Below, in pieces: positions 10,256 to 21,559 of a stretch of DNA of 64,000 bases. Every line of letters begins with the position of its first letter. The stretch's first letter is position 1. A model generated the notes under the pieces. That model was given only the letters and a program-made list of their open reading frames with translations. It ran no database searches and was not told the DNA's origin. The stretch is from Congeria kusceri (Eukaryota; Mollusca; Bivalvia; Myida; Dreissenidae), in NCBI GenBank assembly GCA_027627225.1, contig JAPFQT010000038.1, positions 1 through 64,000 on the forward strand, written 5' to 3'. Both the position numbers and the translations under genes were made by a program.

Positions 10256-11215
10256 TTCTCACCTGAGCACTTTTCACAGAATCGCAAAGTGCTCAGGATG
10301 TGAGCTATTGTTGTCAGTCTCTGTCCAGTGTCAGGCGTCCTTTGTTTGTCATGTGTTGTCAATTTACTTCAAACAACTTCTCTGAAACCTCTTGGTGGAT
10401 TTTAACAAAACTTGGCAGGAATGTTCCTGGGGTGGTCCTTTATCATATTCCTACAATTCGGTGGAATATCTGTACAATTCTGGATGCCATGATAACCAAA
10501 AGCTTTGAAAAATAACAAACTTCAAAAATCTTGTCAGAAACCACTCGCTGGATTTTAAAGAAATTTTACAGAAATGTTACTTGGGTGACAACCCACCAAA
10601 TTCCTTCAAATAACTTTAATTTTTAAAAAACATGGCCACCTGGGTGTGTGAAAGTTTGCCAATATATGGCTGTATAGGCAACTTTAACAATCTTCTTGTC
10701 GAAAACCACTTGTGGTTTTCAAAATAATTTCACAGAAATGTTTCTTGGGTTCCCTTCTACTAAATTCCCCGCAAATAATTTTGATGCATTAAAAACCATG
10801 GCCAACAGGTGGTGGGGAATTTCAACCGTATATTGTCATATAGGCAACTTTCACAGTCTTCTTGCAAGAAGCCACTTTGGATTTCAAAATAATTTCACAG
10901 AGATGTTTGTTAGGTGATCCTCTACCAAATCCCTTTAAATTCATGTTGATTTGTAAAAAAAACATGACCATCAGGGAGTTAGGAAGTTTGAACATATATG
11001 GCTGTATTGCAAGTTTGACAATATTCATTTTAGGAAACCACTGTTTGAATTACTAAATAATTTCACAGAAATGTTACTTGGGTGACCCTCTACAAAATTT
11101 TGTTAGATAATTTTGATTTATAAAAAAACATGGCCATCAGGGGGTGGGGAGGTGTGACCGTATATGGCTGTATAGTCATTTTTGACAATCTTGTTGGAAA
11201 CTATAGTGCAAAAAC
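10256..11215. repeat. CTCACCTGAGC-type element with about 150-bp tandem units, 3' end missing
   Basis: The 5' start is TTTTTCTCACCTGAGCAC with the inverted AAGTGCTCAGG nearby. There follow five units with ACTTTGACAATCTT-like, AATAATTTCACAGAAATGTT, GGGTGACCCTCTACAAA, and CATGGCCA plus GGGG TGGGG strings. No complementary CAGGTGAG or 3' hairpin end is found before 11215. Confidence 0.55.
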
Positions 11216-11501
11216 ATTGACCTGATTGAAGTATGTTTGTGTATATTTGGAGATGTTTGTATTACTTATTTTGGATTTAATTATAGATATAATTGAATGT
11301 AGCTTTAGTTACCGCTAGGTTTAAGCAATGATAGATTGTGTAGTTGTATGCGTGTCTACCGATGAACCAATATATTAGGGTTCGAATCTCGGGGTACACT
11401 TTTTACATCAAAATGGTTTTTAAATGAAATATATAATACGGTGCAGTAGAATATCTAGGAAATTATGTTTGTGATTGAAATAAACGCATGTAGATCTTTT
11501 T

Positions 11502-11889
11502 AGAGGGGGGGGGGGGCATATAGATTTGCCCTTGTCCGTCCGCCCGGCCCGTCTGTCCGTCGGATTTTTGTGTTACGCGCTAGAGCGATGATGCTTTATA
11601 AACATATTTATCAGCATGTGAACTGTGCACCTGGGTATTTTCGCGCAGTTCTTTCTGATGTCAGAGTTATGGCCCTTTTTTAGCTAAAAAGAATACATTT
11701 TTGGAATTGTGTCGCATGTAACTCGAAAAGTATAACTGCTACATTGATGAAACTTTATTAACATATTCATCACCATGTGAACTTGTGCACCTGGGTTTTT
11801 TTGGCGCAGTTTTGTTCTGAAGTCAGCAGAGTTATGTGACAACCAGTGGAATGTGGGGGCATTCATGTCCTACAGACACATGTCTAGTT
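11502..11889 (+). mobile_element. HINE-like element, GGGGGCATATAGATTTGCCC family
   Basis: Opens in a G-run followed by GGGCATATAGATTTGCCC and CCGTCTGTCCGTC. Two internal units carry GTGAACTTGTGCACCTGGG and AGAGTTATGGCCC. It ends GTGGGGGCATTCATG, a GTCCTACAGAC hairpin-like stretch, then ACATGTCTAGTT. A fuller copy at 26327-26735 begins TTTATGCCCCCAC, so ATGCCCCCAC/GTGGGGGCAT form the terminal complementary pair; in this copy the 5' motif is reduced to the G-run. Confidence 0.65.
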
Positions 11890-11934
11890 TGTGGAATTTT
11901 TACCCCAGAAGTTGTTTTGTTTAATTAGGGCCAA

Positions 11935-12790
11935 GCATATTTTTTGCGGGTGCCCTATGGTAATCAGCATGTCTGTCGGTCTGTCCGCCGGTCTGTCCGT
12001 CAGTCCGTCCAAATTTTTCATGTTTTTTTTTTCATAACTTCTAAACTATTTCAGCTATAATTTGAAACTTCATGGGTGGATTGATCTCATTAAGGAGAAA
12101 TGCAGTGCACAAGAACCATTACTCTGCACTTCATGGTTCTGGAGTTATTGCCCTTTGTTAATTTTTCATACTTCGTTTTTGCCTGGAGCATAACTCTTAG
12201 ACTATAAGAGATATTAACTTGAAACTTCATAGGTGGATAGATCTCATTGAGGAGAAGTGCATTTCACAAAAACCGTTACTCTGGATTTCATAATTCTGGA
12301 GTTATTGACCTTCGTTAATTTTTCTTGCCTGGAGCATAACTCTTAGACTATAAGAGGTATTAACTTGAAACTTCATAGGTGGATATATCTCATTGAGGAG
12401 AAGTGCAGTGCACAAGAACCGTTAATCTGCACTTCATAATTCTGGAGTTATTGCCTTTTGTTAATTTTTCATTTTCAGGCGGAGTCAACTTTTAGTTTCA
12501 GCTCTCTAACTTGAGAAGAAATTGAAATATTTTAATGAAACTTCATCCATATATACCTTATATCGAGACCTGGCTTGGGATTACATAGGGGGTGGATGGG
12601 GTCACTGTCAAGGTCGCCGTTACAAAAAATATATAAACGGTTTCCGCTCAATTACTCGAGAAAGAATTGAGCTATTGTAATTTAACTTCATACATAGATG
12701 CCTTTTATCAAGACATCGCTTGGGATTGCATAGGGTGTGGGTGGGATCAAGGTCAAGGTCCCATTACTAAACATAGAAAAACTGTTCCTC
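11935..12790. repeat. GCGGGTGCCCTATGG-family repeat followed by GATTGCAT-type units
   Basis: Begins TTTTTTGCGGGTGCCCTATGG with a CTGTCCGTCAGTCCGTCC-like tract, then three units of about 145 bp (AGGTGGATAGATCTCATTG, GAGAAGTGCAGTGCACAAGA, GGAGTTATTGCCC). From 12480 it switches to two GATATTTTAATGAAACTTCAT units. The composite is the same type as at 525-957. No terminus recognised. Confidence 0.55.
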
Positions 12791-13338
12791 ACCTTCAAAC
12801 ATGCTATCATTTGGGGCCCACTGCCACTCCTGTGACAAAGCTCTAGTTACCATTATTATACCTCACTTCGTTTTCCCATTGTAAAATCCCATATGTACTT
12901 ATCCCTGCAGAGTTTTAATATGCCATGGCGTTAGAAAGTAATATACCCCGTGGAGGGGTATAATTTTTAATAATATCCCGCGCTTGGACCAAAATATACA
13001 CCGCGCATGGGCCTAAAAACAGCAACTTGTGTTTTCTGAGAAATCCGTATTAGCTCAGTAGGCGCTTATTTCAATGTATTTAAAAAATCAAAGTCGATGA
13101 GCTCTTGATTTTCCAAAAATAAACTTTTGTTTACTATGTAAGACTTGTTTGTTCTTTGAATTATAGTATTTGTGTTGGGTATTGTAAAATAAATATCGCA
13201 GGCATATTGAGGGGTATAGTAAATATCACCCCCTGACATCACTCTCCTCGGGGTGCAATTCACTTACTATACCCTTTAACTGCCTATGATATTTATATAT
13301 TACAATATCCACATGAATGTCTTGTTATTCACTTGTAG
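12791..13338. other. Intergenic stretch with palindromic CCCC...GGGGTATA motifs
   Basis: Contains ATACCCCGTGGAGGGGTATA at 12943-12962 and, near 13200-13275, GGGGTATAG, CCCCCTGAC, CTCGGGGTG and ACTATACCC. These may be the two ends of a degraded inverted-repeat element of about 330 bp, but I could not define its borders. No coding region supported. Confidence 0.3.
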
Positions 13339-13517
13339 AATACTCAGTTGATGTTTGGAGGACAAACTGGTCAGCCAGCAACTCAAGTTCAGTAAGCAGC
13401 AGCAATGGAACTCGAGCCAGACACTGGACCTGTACCGACAGACCTCCAGCCTAAGTGCAACTGACAGTGGTTGGGATAGTTGTCAGGTCGAGGATTGCAA
13501 CCCAAAGTTTGGCCAAG
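13339..13517 (+). other. Candidate exon, duplicated in degenerate form at 42585-42669
   Basis: A possible acceptor (TTATTCACTTGTAG) precedes the segment and a strong donor AAG|GTAAGATG ends it at 13517. One frame is open from 13352 to the donor and encodes a Q/S-rich peptide with LDLYRQTSSLSATDSGWDSC near its middle. A TGA at 13349 blocks that frame at the putative acceptor, and other frames are open only in part. The related segment at 42585-42669 keeps the donor but has an internal deletion and a stop. I do not recognise the protein. It could be an orphaned exon of a duplicated gene or a coincidence within a repeat. Confidence 0.3.
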
Positions 13518-13589
13518 GTAAGATGACATTTATGTCAACAATAGTTGCTGTCATGCTGTCCAAATAAAGTATGGTTGCAATTAACATAT

Positions 13590-14239
13590 TTATACCCCCA
13601 CAAACGAAGTTTAGGGGGGTATACAGGAGTGAGCTGTTGGGTCTGTCTGTCGGTTGGTTTTCATGGTTTACGGATGATAACTCAAGCAAGGCTTGACATA
13701 TTCAAACAATTCTTGGTACATATTTGTATCATAATAGAACACAAGTGATATTTGACTTTGGTTGTAAACTACTAAATTTCGACAGAGTTATGGTCCCCTT
13801 TTGACTTACATTCCCTAAAAACATGGTTTCCAGAATTGCTTGACATATTCAAATAATTTTTGGTATTTAGCATCATAAAATACAGGTCAGGTTCGACTTT
13901 TGTTACAAAACACTAAATTTTGACAGAGTTATGGCCTCTTTTTGACTTAAATTCCCTAAAAACATGGTTTCAGATCTCATGAAAGGCTCAACATATTTAA
14001 ATTATTTTTGGTACATAGGTGTAACACCATAAAATACTGGTCAGGTTCGACTTTTGTTGCAAACCACTAAATGTTGACAGAGTTATGGCTCATATTGAAA
14101 TTAAATTTTTCCAAAACAACTGTTAAACATGCACAAATTAAAGCATTCTCATTGTGTCCATTTCTTTCTAATGGATGCCATAGTTTTGTGACAAGGCCAT
14201 ATTGTGGGGGTATATCCATCACTCATGTGACAATTCTAG
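13590..14239 (+). mobile_element. HINE-like element, TATACCCCCACAAACGAAG family
   Basis: The 5' end TATACCCCCACAAACGAAG is answered near the 3' end by GTGGGGGTATATCC, then the small hairpin TCACTCATGTGA and the terminus CAATTCTAGTT. Three internal units (about 140-155 bp) carry CATGGTTTC, GATGATAACTCAAG, GGCTTGACATATTCAAATAA and GACAGAGTTATGGCC. The duplicated locus at 42720-42760 lacks it: its flanks GGTTGCA...AACA and TTTTAGCTCACCTGA are directly joined. A longer sibling is at 23655-24522. Confidence 0.75.
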
Positions 14240-14516
14240 TTTTAGCTCACCTGAGATTGAAGTGCGCTAGTGTGAGCTATTGTGGTCAGTCCTGGTTTGT
14301 TGTCAGTTGTTTGTTGTCTGTCGTTTGTTATTAACCTTTCGCCTGAAACAACTTCTCTGTAACCGCTGAATGGAAGTTGAAACAAGTGGTCGTATATGTT
14401 CAGTCTTCACAGAATTGCATAGGAATCCACATTTGATACTATGTGTTGTCACTTGGATCAGACAGTGTGTTTTAAGACAATTATTCATTGTAATGCCATT
14501 AGCTACTTGGTCCAAT
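14240..14516. repeat. 5' portion of a TTTAGCTCACCTGAG-type element
   Basis: Starts TTTTAGCTCACCTGAGATTG and contains GTGAGCTATTGTGGTCAGTC. It matches 42750-42820 and, from GGAATCCACATTTGATACT, 43325-43400. It belongs to the block duplicated near the TRIM-like gene. No 3' terminus present. Confidence 0.5.
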
Positions 14517-17400
14517 GAAAGCCAGTACCAAGCCAAATTGTGCATTCTATTGTAAAGTTATAATCTAATGATTCTGAGTGAGTTGTTTGATGAAAATTAC
14601 TTGTCTGTTCTTGTTCTCTGCAACTTCTTGTAATGAATTGAAGTACTTAGCACTCAGTACCATGCCTTGTTGCACCTATAATAGGCATGTTCCAACGATT
14701 ATATAGTGACTTGTGGCCCTTTGCTTTCTAACCAGACATGTTTCAACAAACATTGTGACAAGCCCATTAATTATTTTGTGTTTCGTCCGTTGTGTGTGCG
14801 TGTGTCATTGAGTCAGTTAACACTTTTAACACAGGGCAGAATTCCTGTCCAATGATTATTTAGTGACTTGTGGCTTACTTATTAAGTGACTAATGGGCTC
14901 CTGCTTTTCCACCAGACGCGTTTAAAAAAAATTGTTTAAAGCCCAAGATGAATTTCGTCCGATGTTTGTGCCTGTGTCAATGCGTCAGTTAACACTTAAA
15001 ACCCTGGGCAGAATTCAACCAAATTACACAGAAATCTTCCTTGGGTAATAGAGAAAATCCATACAAGTACACTACGTCTAGCGTGATTTCTGCCTAAAAC
15101 ACAGACCCACCGTGGACAATTTTTCGTCAGCGTGGAAAATCACCGCGATTAAAAGGTGGTTCCATCGCGATAGAATCGCGGTGATAGTGGGTGAGCACCG
15201 CGGGCGTTATCGGGAAATCAATCTCACGGTGGACCACTGCGGTCGTGGTGGGTCGCGGTGAAATACAGGTACATGTGAATGAACAAGTACAGTTCGATAT
15301 TTCAGACCGTATACTATTCGCAAAGTACAAATCGTCTTCTATTAACCGATACTTACCAATTAATATAATCACAGTTTGCAACTTTAATCTTTTTTATTTT
15401 GATAATTTATTCTGAAGTTCCATGTTCGCAGTTGTGTTGTGAAATCGTAAACAAAGAGTCAAGGGCATTAATACAAGTCTCGCGAAAATTCGCAATCTGC
15501 GTGAATTGACAGTTTGACGTCTTCAAAGTAAAGCCGACAAGAAACCATAAAATAACACCTTTCTCGGCGATAAAATTGGCTTCTTTTGTTTAGAGAAGCG
15601 ACATGCTTAACCAATCGCGTGTTTGTTACTCAGTGGCAATCGTCCTATTATGAAAGAGCACGTGCAAAGCTCCGCCTTTCGAACTTTTACAGAGAACAAA
15701 GGTGTTGGTTATGTCAATCATTGTTATAAAATCACGTTTTTTACCGACATGTTAATCAATTGTTTTGATAGTCATATTAAAAATGCAAAGATTTGTCATA
15801 GAATCGGACAACGAATTTGATGAGGTCTTTGTGATTTGACTGACGCATATTTTCATTTTCCCGTTTTGTCATAATGTTCCGTATTTTCCGAAAACCATGT
15901 TCTTGGTCGTACCTGAAATAAAACGTAAAATATTTTTTAAAAAGCTCAATGTGAAATTATGACTCGCTAAAATCACCGCGATCCACGGCGATTTCTTATC
16001 AACATTTTTTATTGAGACTGTCACCGCGGTCACCGCGATTCGCCACGGCGACATCACCCCGTTCCACAGTGTTCCACGGTGTATCGCGGTGACTATAGTA
16101 GTGTGTCACGCTGGGCTGAATCACGGTGGTGCGTCGCAGAAGGCAGAAATCACGCTAGACGTAGTGTAAATACTTTAATTGTCTACATTGATGGTACGAC
16201 CTGATACTTGATCTAACATCTGCAAAATCGTTCTGCACAGTGTCAAGTTATGAATTTTACATGCTTGTTTTTGTAGCAATATTTTACTAATTATCTTTTA
16301 CTGATTTTAAGAAACAAAATCAAATGTTTTTATTTTGCTATTTTTACAACTTTTTTTTTTCTGGGTCTAAAAAACAATGATGAAATATTTAGATCGAATG
16401 TCCGTTATTATTGGCCAGGAAGACTGATGAGGTTCAACTGAATTTTTAATTTGTATTGTATTTGTATTGATCAGTAGGCATAAACGTTAAGAGTCCAGAG
16501 TGCAAAATGCGATCATGGTTTGATCCTTTACCATTTTCCTTCAATTTAAAGGAGTATCAGTAAAACTCTGGCATCCAAAAGCTTGAAAAACTAGCTAACT
16601 TTAAAAATAATTTAACGAAAATGTTCCTTGCGTGACTCGCTACCAAATTCCTTAAAATAATAAAATTGAGTTTAAGCCTTCGTTATCTGCCGTTTTGTTC
16701 AAAATATAAGGAGTCACAAACTAGACAAAATAAAATTAAATGCTAGCAGATATGTGTAAGATAAAAAAATAAAAGAAAAACAATTGTCAATTAAATTTCT
16801 AAGATAATTTCTTGAGAATAGATACATTAGAGTTTTGGCTACGAAATTGGGAAGTTACATAGCCTTAGTTTGAGGTTAGACATTCATTGTATCACACTGG
16901 GCTCTTGCCCTCAATCTACTTTTGTGACAACTCAGGGTAGCAACCCAGGGCCACTTTGGCCCTCTCGTATTATGTTTGAGTGTATTTTAACCTTGTATCG
17001 TTTAATGGGCATGAAAGAGTATAAATTCTGTTTGTTACTGGTTCAATTTATTCTTATCTTGATTGGTGTATATAAGCACTGTTAAAGAAATTCAGGTGTA
17101 AATGATATATCTCTTGCTAATGACACCACAGTTTTGAAGCAGAATGTTAAAACAATTGTCAACATACAAAATCACGATCATAAATCCCTTAACACATTGT
17201 TCTGTAATAGATCTTTGGCACAGAGTAATCAGTGCGTCTTCGACCCTTTCAGTGGAAAACAAAGCCAAACAATGCTTTAAAACTGTCGATGATCCAACAA
17301 ATTATTATTGAGTTTGAAAACAAATTAGTATACACTACAATATTTTGAATAGCTTGACAACTGTGATAGCCCTCCCCAGCGAATTCCTGTGTGTAAAATT
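14517..17400. repeat. Old direct duplication, third copy, hosting a 1.1-kb transposon
   Basis: Collinear with 8736-10160, interrupted by the element at 15070-16166. At 16945-16968 it contains GGGCCACTTTGGCCCTCTCG, a worn 3' hairpin terminus of the AGCTCACCTGAG family, after which it matches 5552-6110 (for example CACTACAATATTTTGAA and CCCTCCCCAGCGAATTCCT). No open frame is conserved across copies. Confidence 0.6.
15070..16166. mobile_element. 1097-bp TA-flanked inverted-repeat transposon (copy 1)
   Basis: Termini are perfect 25-bp inverted repeats beginning CACTACGTCTAGCGTGATTT. TA is duplicated on both sides (15068-69, 16167-68). The related block at 8736-10160 lacks it. Both subterminal regions, about 200 bp each, are GC-rich and packed with CACCGCGAT/ATCGCGGTG-like motifs, which could be transposase binding sites. 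The AT-rich centre (about 15330-15840) is homologous, in reverse, to parts of 28400-28470 and 29060-29570 in the pogo-like element. No transposase frame. TA duplication suggests the Tc1/mariner superfamily, including pogo. Confidence 0.9.
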
Positions 17401-17584
17401 GTTCTGCTAAACTAGACAATAGATTTGTAATACCTTGGTATGTTCGTGAAATGTAAGTTACTTACTGGTTATGAATAAATGTGTTAGATTAAAAATTTAC
17501 TGCTTTATAATTGGGACAAGTTTATGTGTTTCCTTTCCTGACTTTGAGATCAAAATCAACTTTCGCATCTTTGTGAGAAAAAAA

Positions 17585-17975
17585 AATTATTGTCACTAAA
17601 TCATGCATAAAATGCAGTCCTTAAGTTTAAATATTTTCTCAAGGATATTTAAGAAGACTGGCCATGGTTTCATACCCCTTCAAAATGGCAATTTAATTAC
17701 TTGCTCTTACATACGCTATGAAAAATATATCCGACTTAGAGCACAGATAGTAAATAGTTTGCTTTACTGTATGGAAAACAACTGACAAAGACCTATATAA
17801 TAACAAAAGACCAGAATTATTGTCCCTTGACAACCAAAGTGCTCCCTTCATGGTCATTTTGTGTAGCAATTTGTCAGCAGCATTCCTATATGAGAAACAT
17901 CAATGGACAAACACGGTATTAGCCATTTAATTATAAAAATTTCCTCATTAATTTAGTATAGTAACAACAACATCT
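17585..17975. repeat. Low-copy block, least interrupted copy
   Basis: Combines in one piece the sequences found separately at 370-475 and 2375-2650 (ATTTAAGAAGACTGGCCATG, CTGTATGGAAAACAACTGAC, CAATGGACAAACACGGTATT and the AACAACAACA run). This indicates that the 0.4-2.65 kb region is the same block expanded by insertions. Confidence 0.55.
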
Positions 17976-17991
17976 ACCACATGTACAGTAG

Positions 17992-19132
17992 TTATGCCCC
18001 CCATCAAAGATGGCGGAGTATAGTGGTTAATGTGGGTCTGTCTGTCGGTTGGTTGGTAGACCACTGCTGTTTCCGTTTCTCGTTTTCCTTACTCTAAGTT
18101 AAATAGTTGTCATCCGATCTTAACCAAACTTCATGAACATTTTTATCAGCATAAAATCTCAGCCAAGTTTGATAATCAGCCAAATCGCCCTAGGATTTGT
18201 GGAGTTATGGTACTTGAATTATCTAAAATTGGCCATTTTAGCGGTTATGCTCTCTAATGCGCCGGTCAAAAATAAATAACTGCCACTGGACTGCATCTGT
18301 TTATCCAAAATCGGATGGTGCCCGCCAGGAAGCCGTTCCAATCGGGCGGTGGCAGCTTAAAATTGTGTCTGTCAAAGTTCAAGAAATACTTAGAAAGTTA
18401 ACGGCGACTAGGCGATTGCGGAGTCAGAGAGTTCGAGAACACTTCAGCCCGGCACCGTCCAATTGCTGGACTGCATTTTCTTGGATCGGCGGTGGCCATG
18501 CATTTTTCTACTTTAAAACCATCCTAAAATTTCAACGGCAAACATGTGGGCGCTCGGAAAGGCACCGACTGATGTACAGTTATCGTCATGGTATTGGGCG
18601 GTGCCTATACAGGCACTGGGCCCTTGTATTGTCGGGCGGCGGCCGGCCGACTTACATTGACTGGATACCTTTTTCAATACATTTTAGTTTAAGAGCATCT
18701 ACAATCCTGCGCGGCGACTGTCCTATTCACATATTCACTGCACGGGTGCAGTCCAGTCATTGGCCGGTAGCCGCTTCTTGCTCAAACTGCTTGTGGGAAC
18801 ATGAAAATCATGCAAACCGATGCTTTACCGTTCGTTAAAATCGGATAGGCCCGTTCTATTTGTGATCTAGGCATTAGTCCAACAGTTTTCATTTAATCTT
18901 ACCAAACTTGATGAAAATATTTGAGGTTAGAGTATCATTGCCAAGTTTGATGATCAACCAAAACACCCCAGGAACTGCAGAGTTACATGGAGTTGATTTA
19001 TAAAAAATTGCCCTTTTAAGCAGTTTTCGCTCCCAATGTCCAACAGCTCTTTTCCGATCACCACCAAACTTGATATTTAAAAGATTGCTTTTAACCTAGA
19101 GGGGGCATAACTGTTTTACAAACAGCTCTTGT
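17992..19132 (+). mobile_element. HINE-like element, TTATGCCCCCCATCAAAGATGG family, interrupted
   Basis: The 5' end TTATGCCCCCCATCAAAG is matched by GAGGGGGCATAAC near the 3' end, followed by hairpin CTGTTTTACAAACAG and terminus CTCTTGTT. Internal units carry CCAACAGTTTTCATCCAATC-like and TGATCAGCCAAATCGCCC-like strings and GGAGTTATGG. The second unit is broken at about 18259-18874 by a GC-rich insert. A sibling lies in intron 1 of the TRIM-like gene (45195-46046). Confidence 0.75.
18259..18874. other. GC-rich insert with a 193-codon open frame, function unknown
   Basis: The composition is visibly richer in G+C than its surroundings (strings such as GGGCGGCGGCCGGCCGAC). It interrupts a repeat unit that in the sister element at 45950 reads straight from CTCTTAATG to TCCAACAG. 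Borders share TAATGC...TCA.AAATA in inverted orientation, a possible short terminal repeat. AAATCGGAT.G.GCCCG occurs near both ends as a direct repeat. A frame open from 18257 to 18838 could encode a basic, tryptophan- and cysteine-containing protein, but I see no known motif, and GC-rich DNA has long chance frames. Most likely a non-autonomous transposon of unknown type. Confidence 0.45.
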
Positions 19133-19984
19133 TATTAACTTTGGTGTGTTGATTTTATCCACCACCTTTTCTTGTCTCTAAAAATAACCATTATTTAACA
19201 TTTATGATCATGTTCTTCAGTTTCATTGTAATCAGTTATAATATTCATTACTAATTACTTATCTGTAAAGAAATTCACAACTTTATGTGCGGTTTTAGAA
19301 ATATTACATTTCCAAAATTTGAACATTGTACATATTTAAGATGTTTTCTGTAATATGGCCCCTGATCAATAAAATAAACCATTTATATTGTCTGAGGTTT
19401 GTTCACTAGCAAATTTACCATTTACTTTTTGAAATACAATGAATTCAATGCTTTCAGTGTCTACTACGCTTCACCACCTATTCAAGACCTCAACATTCAT
19501 GCCAAAATAAAATAATATTTGTGTACCTTTGATTTAAAGGGGTGTATTGAAATCATTGCATTGTATATAAACATAGAGCTGAACTTTGTAAACTTGAACT
19601 CATTTAAAAAATAAAGTTCAGGATATCTCCAAAAATAATTGCCAACTTTTTTCCTTCTTTATTTATATAAACTTAATATTATTATCTGGAAGTTTTAACA
19701 TGAATTTTTGGTTATGTTGAAGAGGTTTTCTGTCCTTACAAGTATTTTCACACTTATTTCTATCTGTTTATCGAAGTGTTGACGCCTGTGACAGTATCGA
19801 GCCACAACCAAGTTTGTCTCACATCACAAACATCTCAACACATATTTAAACAAGTATTTGTGAACTTTAATTGATTTATTTACCTCTGGTTACAGTTCAG
19901 TATATGCATACAGGATTGCAATGTTATATTACAATTTCGTGAACATTTAGACAAAATACTTATAAAAAGTCTCTTTTTGGAACT
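19133..19984. other. No recognisable feature
   Basis: AT-rich sequence without an identifiable family, exon or RNA. Confidence 0.4.
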
Positions 19985-20060
19985 GCTGATATCTCGAAGT
20001 TGTTTGTGAGCTCTCTGCGACCTTGAGATATCTTAGTTCAGCTGTATATTAAAACGAGAC
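19985..20060. repeat. Pogo/Tigger-like terminal fragment
   Basis: Contains GATATCTCGAAGTTG and, 29 bp on, CCTTGAGATATC followed by CAGCTGTA. Read in reverse, the right edge TACAGCTGAACTAAGATATC resembles the left terminus of the element at 56053 (TACAGCTGTACCTCGGTATC). Probably a small deletion derivative; the other end was not found. Confidence 0.4.
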
Positions 20061-21559
20061 AATGTCCTATTATTTACATAATATTGATGAAAAGGGTATA
20101 AGGTAGAACCTGTCTAAACTGAACAGCATCGGGACTGGGCCGATCGTTCGGTTTTCAGAGGTGTTTGGTTTACCAAGATTTTTTATTAAATATCATTTTC
20201 CTGTCAAAATGTACATTCTGTTTTATATGTTAATTTCGAGTATATAAGACAACAACATTTTAATGTTAACGTTATTATTTATTTTTTTGTTATTTGCACG
20301 TAAAAATGTATAGCTGTACAATGAAAGAACAAGGTCCTTTAAGGGTCGAAATTTGCCTATAAAATTGACAATTTTTAAATTTTATTTACTAACAGAATCA
20401 TTGTTGCATATAGTTAAATTATGACATGCCCGTAATGTTGACATGGCTATCGAACCACAGCGAGCATGCGTTTCTTCGAAAACAACGATTTTTGGTCTAT
20501 TTTATCACGTTTGTTGTCAAATTTAGCTATCAGCTTATGTATTAACCAAAATGATTTTGTCAAATAAATGAATTATTTTGGTTTGTCTTTTTGAAATTGT
20601 TGTTATATTTTTGGTTAACGCCTGCGCTGTTGGTAAAAAAATTTGATTTAATTATTAAACAGACAACTTGACATACGTGGCACAGATATGTCAACTCACT
20701 AGCAAATCGTTTTCAACGGTTTATGAGCTCAACACCAGTACCCCACCAAAACATTCCAGCCAAAACTCAAGTGCATTCAACCGTGTCAATCAACTATTTG
20801 CACGGATGTACTTTTGCTACTAAATCAATCAAGAGCATTACCGGTAGATTCGTCTAGCTTTTATTGTCACATATTGGTTTATATTTTAACGTAAATACTT
20901 GCTAGAGCCTAGAGCTGCTAAAACATCTAGATAAATCTGATTTAATATACTACAACATGCATTGCTTATAGATCTATCAGATTTTGTAGCACACACGTAC
21001 ATACTAGTATGTTGGAGATGCTTTTCAATTAATAGAATTGTGATTTTCCTTTTCCAAATACAGCATTTACCAGCACATTCCAATTTCCATGACATAGCTC
21101 GAAATACAACGTATTGAAGCAAGGACATACATGTACACTAACACACTGTAGCCTTTACACTCCATTTTCTTTTCATTTAGAGAAAATTATGTCAAATATT
21201 TATAAATAATTGCATTTGTAAAATTTTATCGAAACATCTGGTACCATAGATCCAATGTCTCACACATTCAATCTGTAGTTTTTTTCCAACTAAGTTTAAA
21301 GTTCTTTGTCCGTTGATTTAATATCTACGTCAGAAATTATTTTCCAATTATTGTGATGATTCTATTACGTCATATAACTGACCTTTAATAACAGTAATGT
21401 TGTAGCGCGATCAATAGGTTTATGTATTTAAGCTTTATGATTTTACAAATAAGCTACACTTAAAATAAATCGTGTTCAAGCAAACACCCACGTGTTTAAT
21501 GAGTTTTATCACTTCGTAATGTATATACCTGAATATAAAATATACTTGTATAGTTATTT
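20061..21559. other. No recognisable gene; mostly unique-looking DNA
   Basis: A GTAGAACCTGTCTAAACTGA string at 20104 looks like another transposon terminus, but its partner was not located. A minus-strand frame around 20886-21128 has no supporting motif or splice context. Nothing else is recognised. Confidence 0.4.

Noticed and set aside
15127..15820. Open frames on both strands shared by the two 1.1-kb elements (also 34156-34825) as conserved proteins
   Set aside because: Conservation reflects recent transposition of the whole element; no frame is longer than expected and none has a transposase motif.
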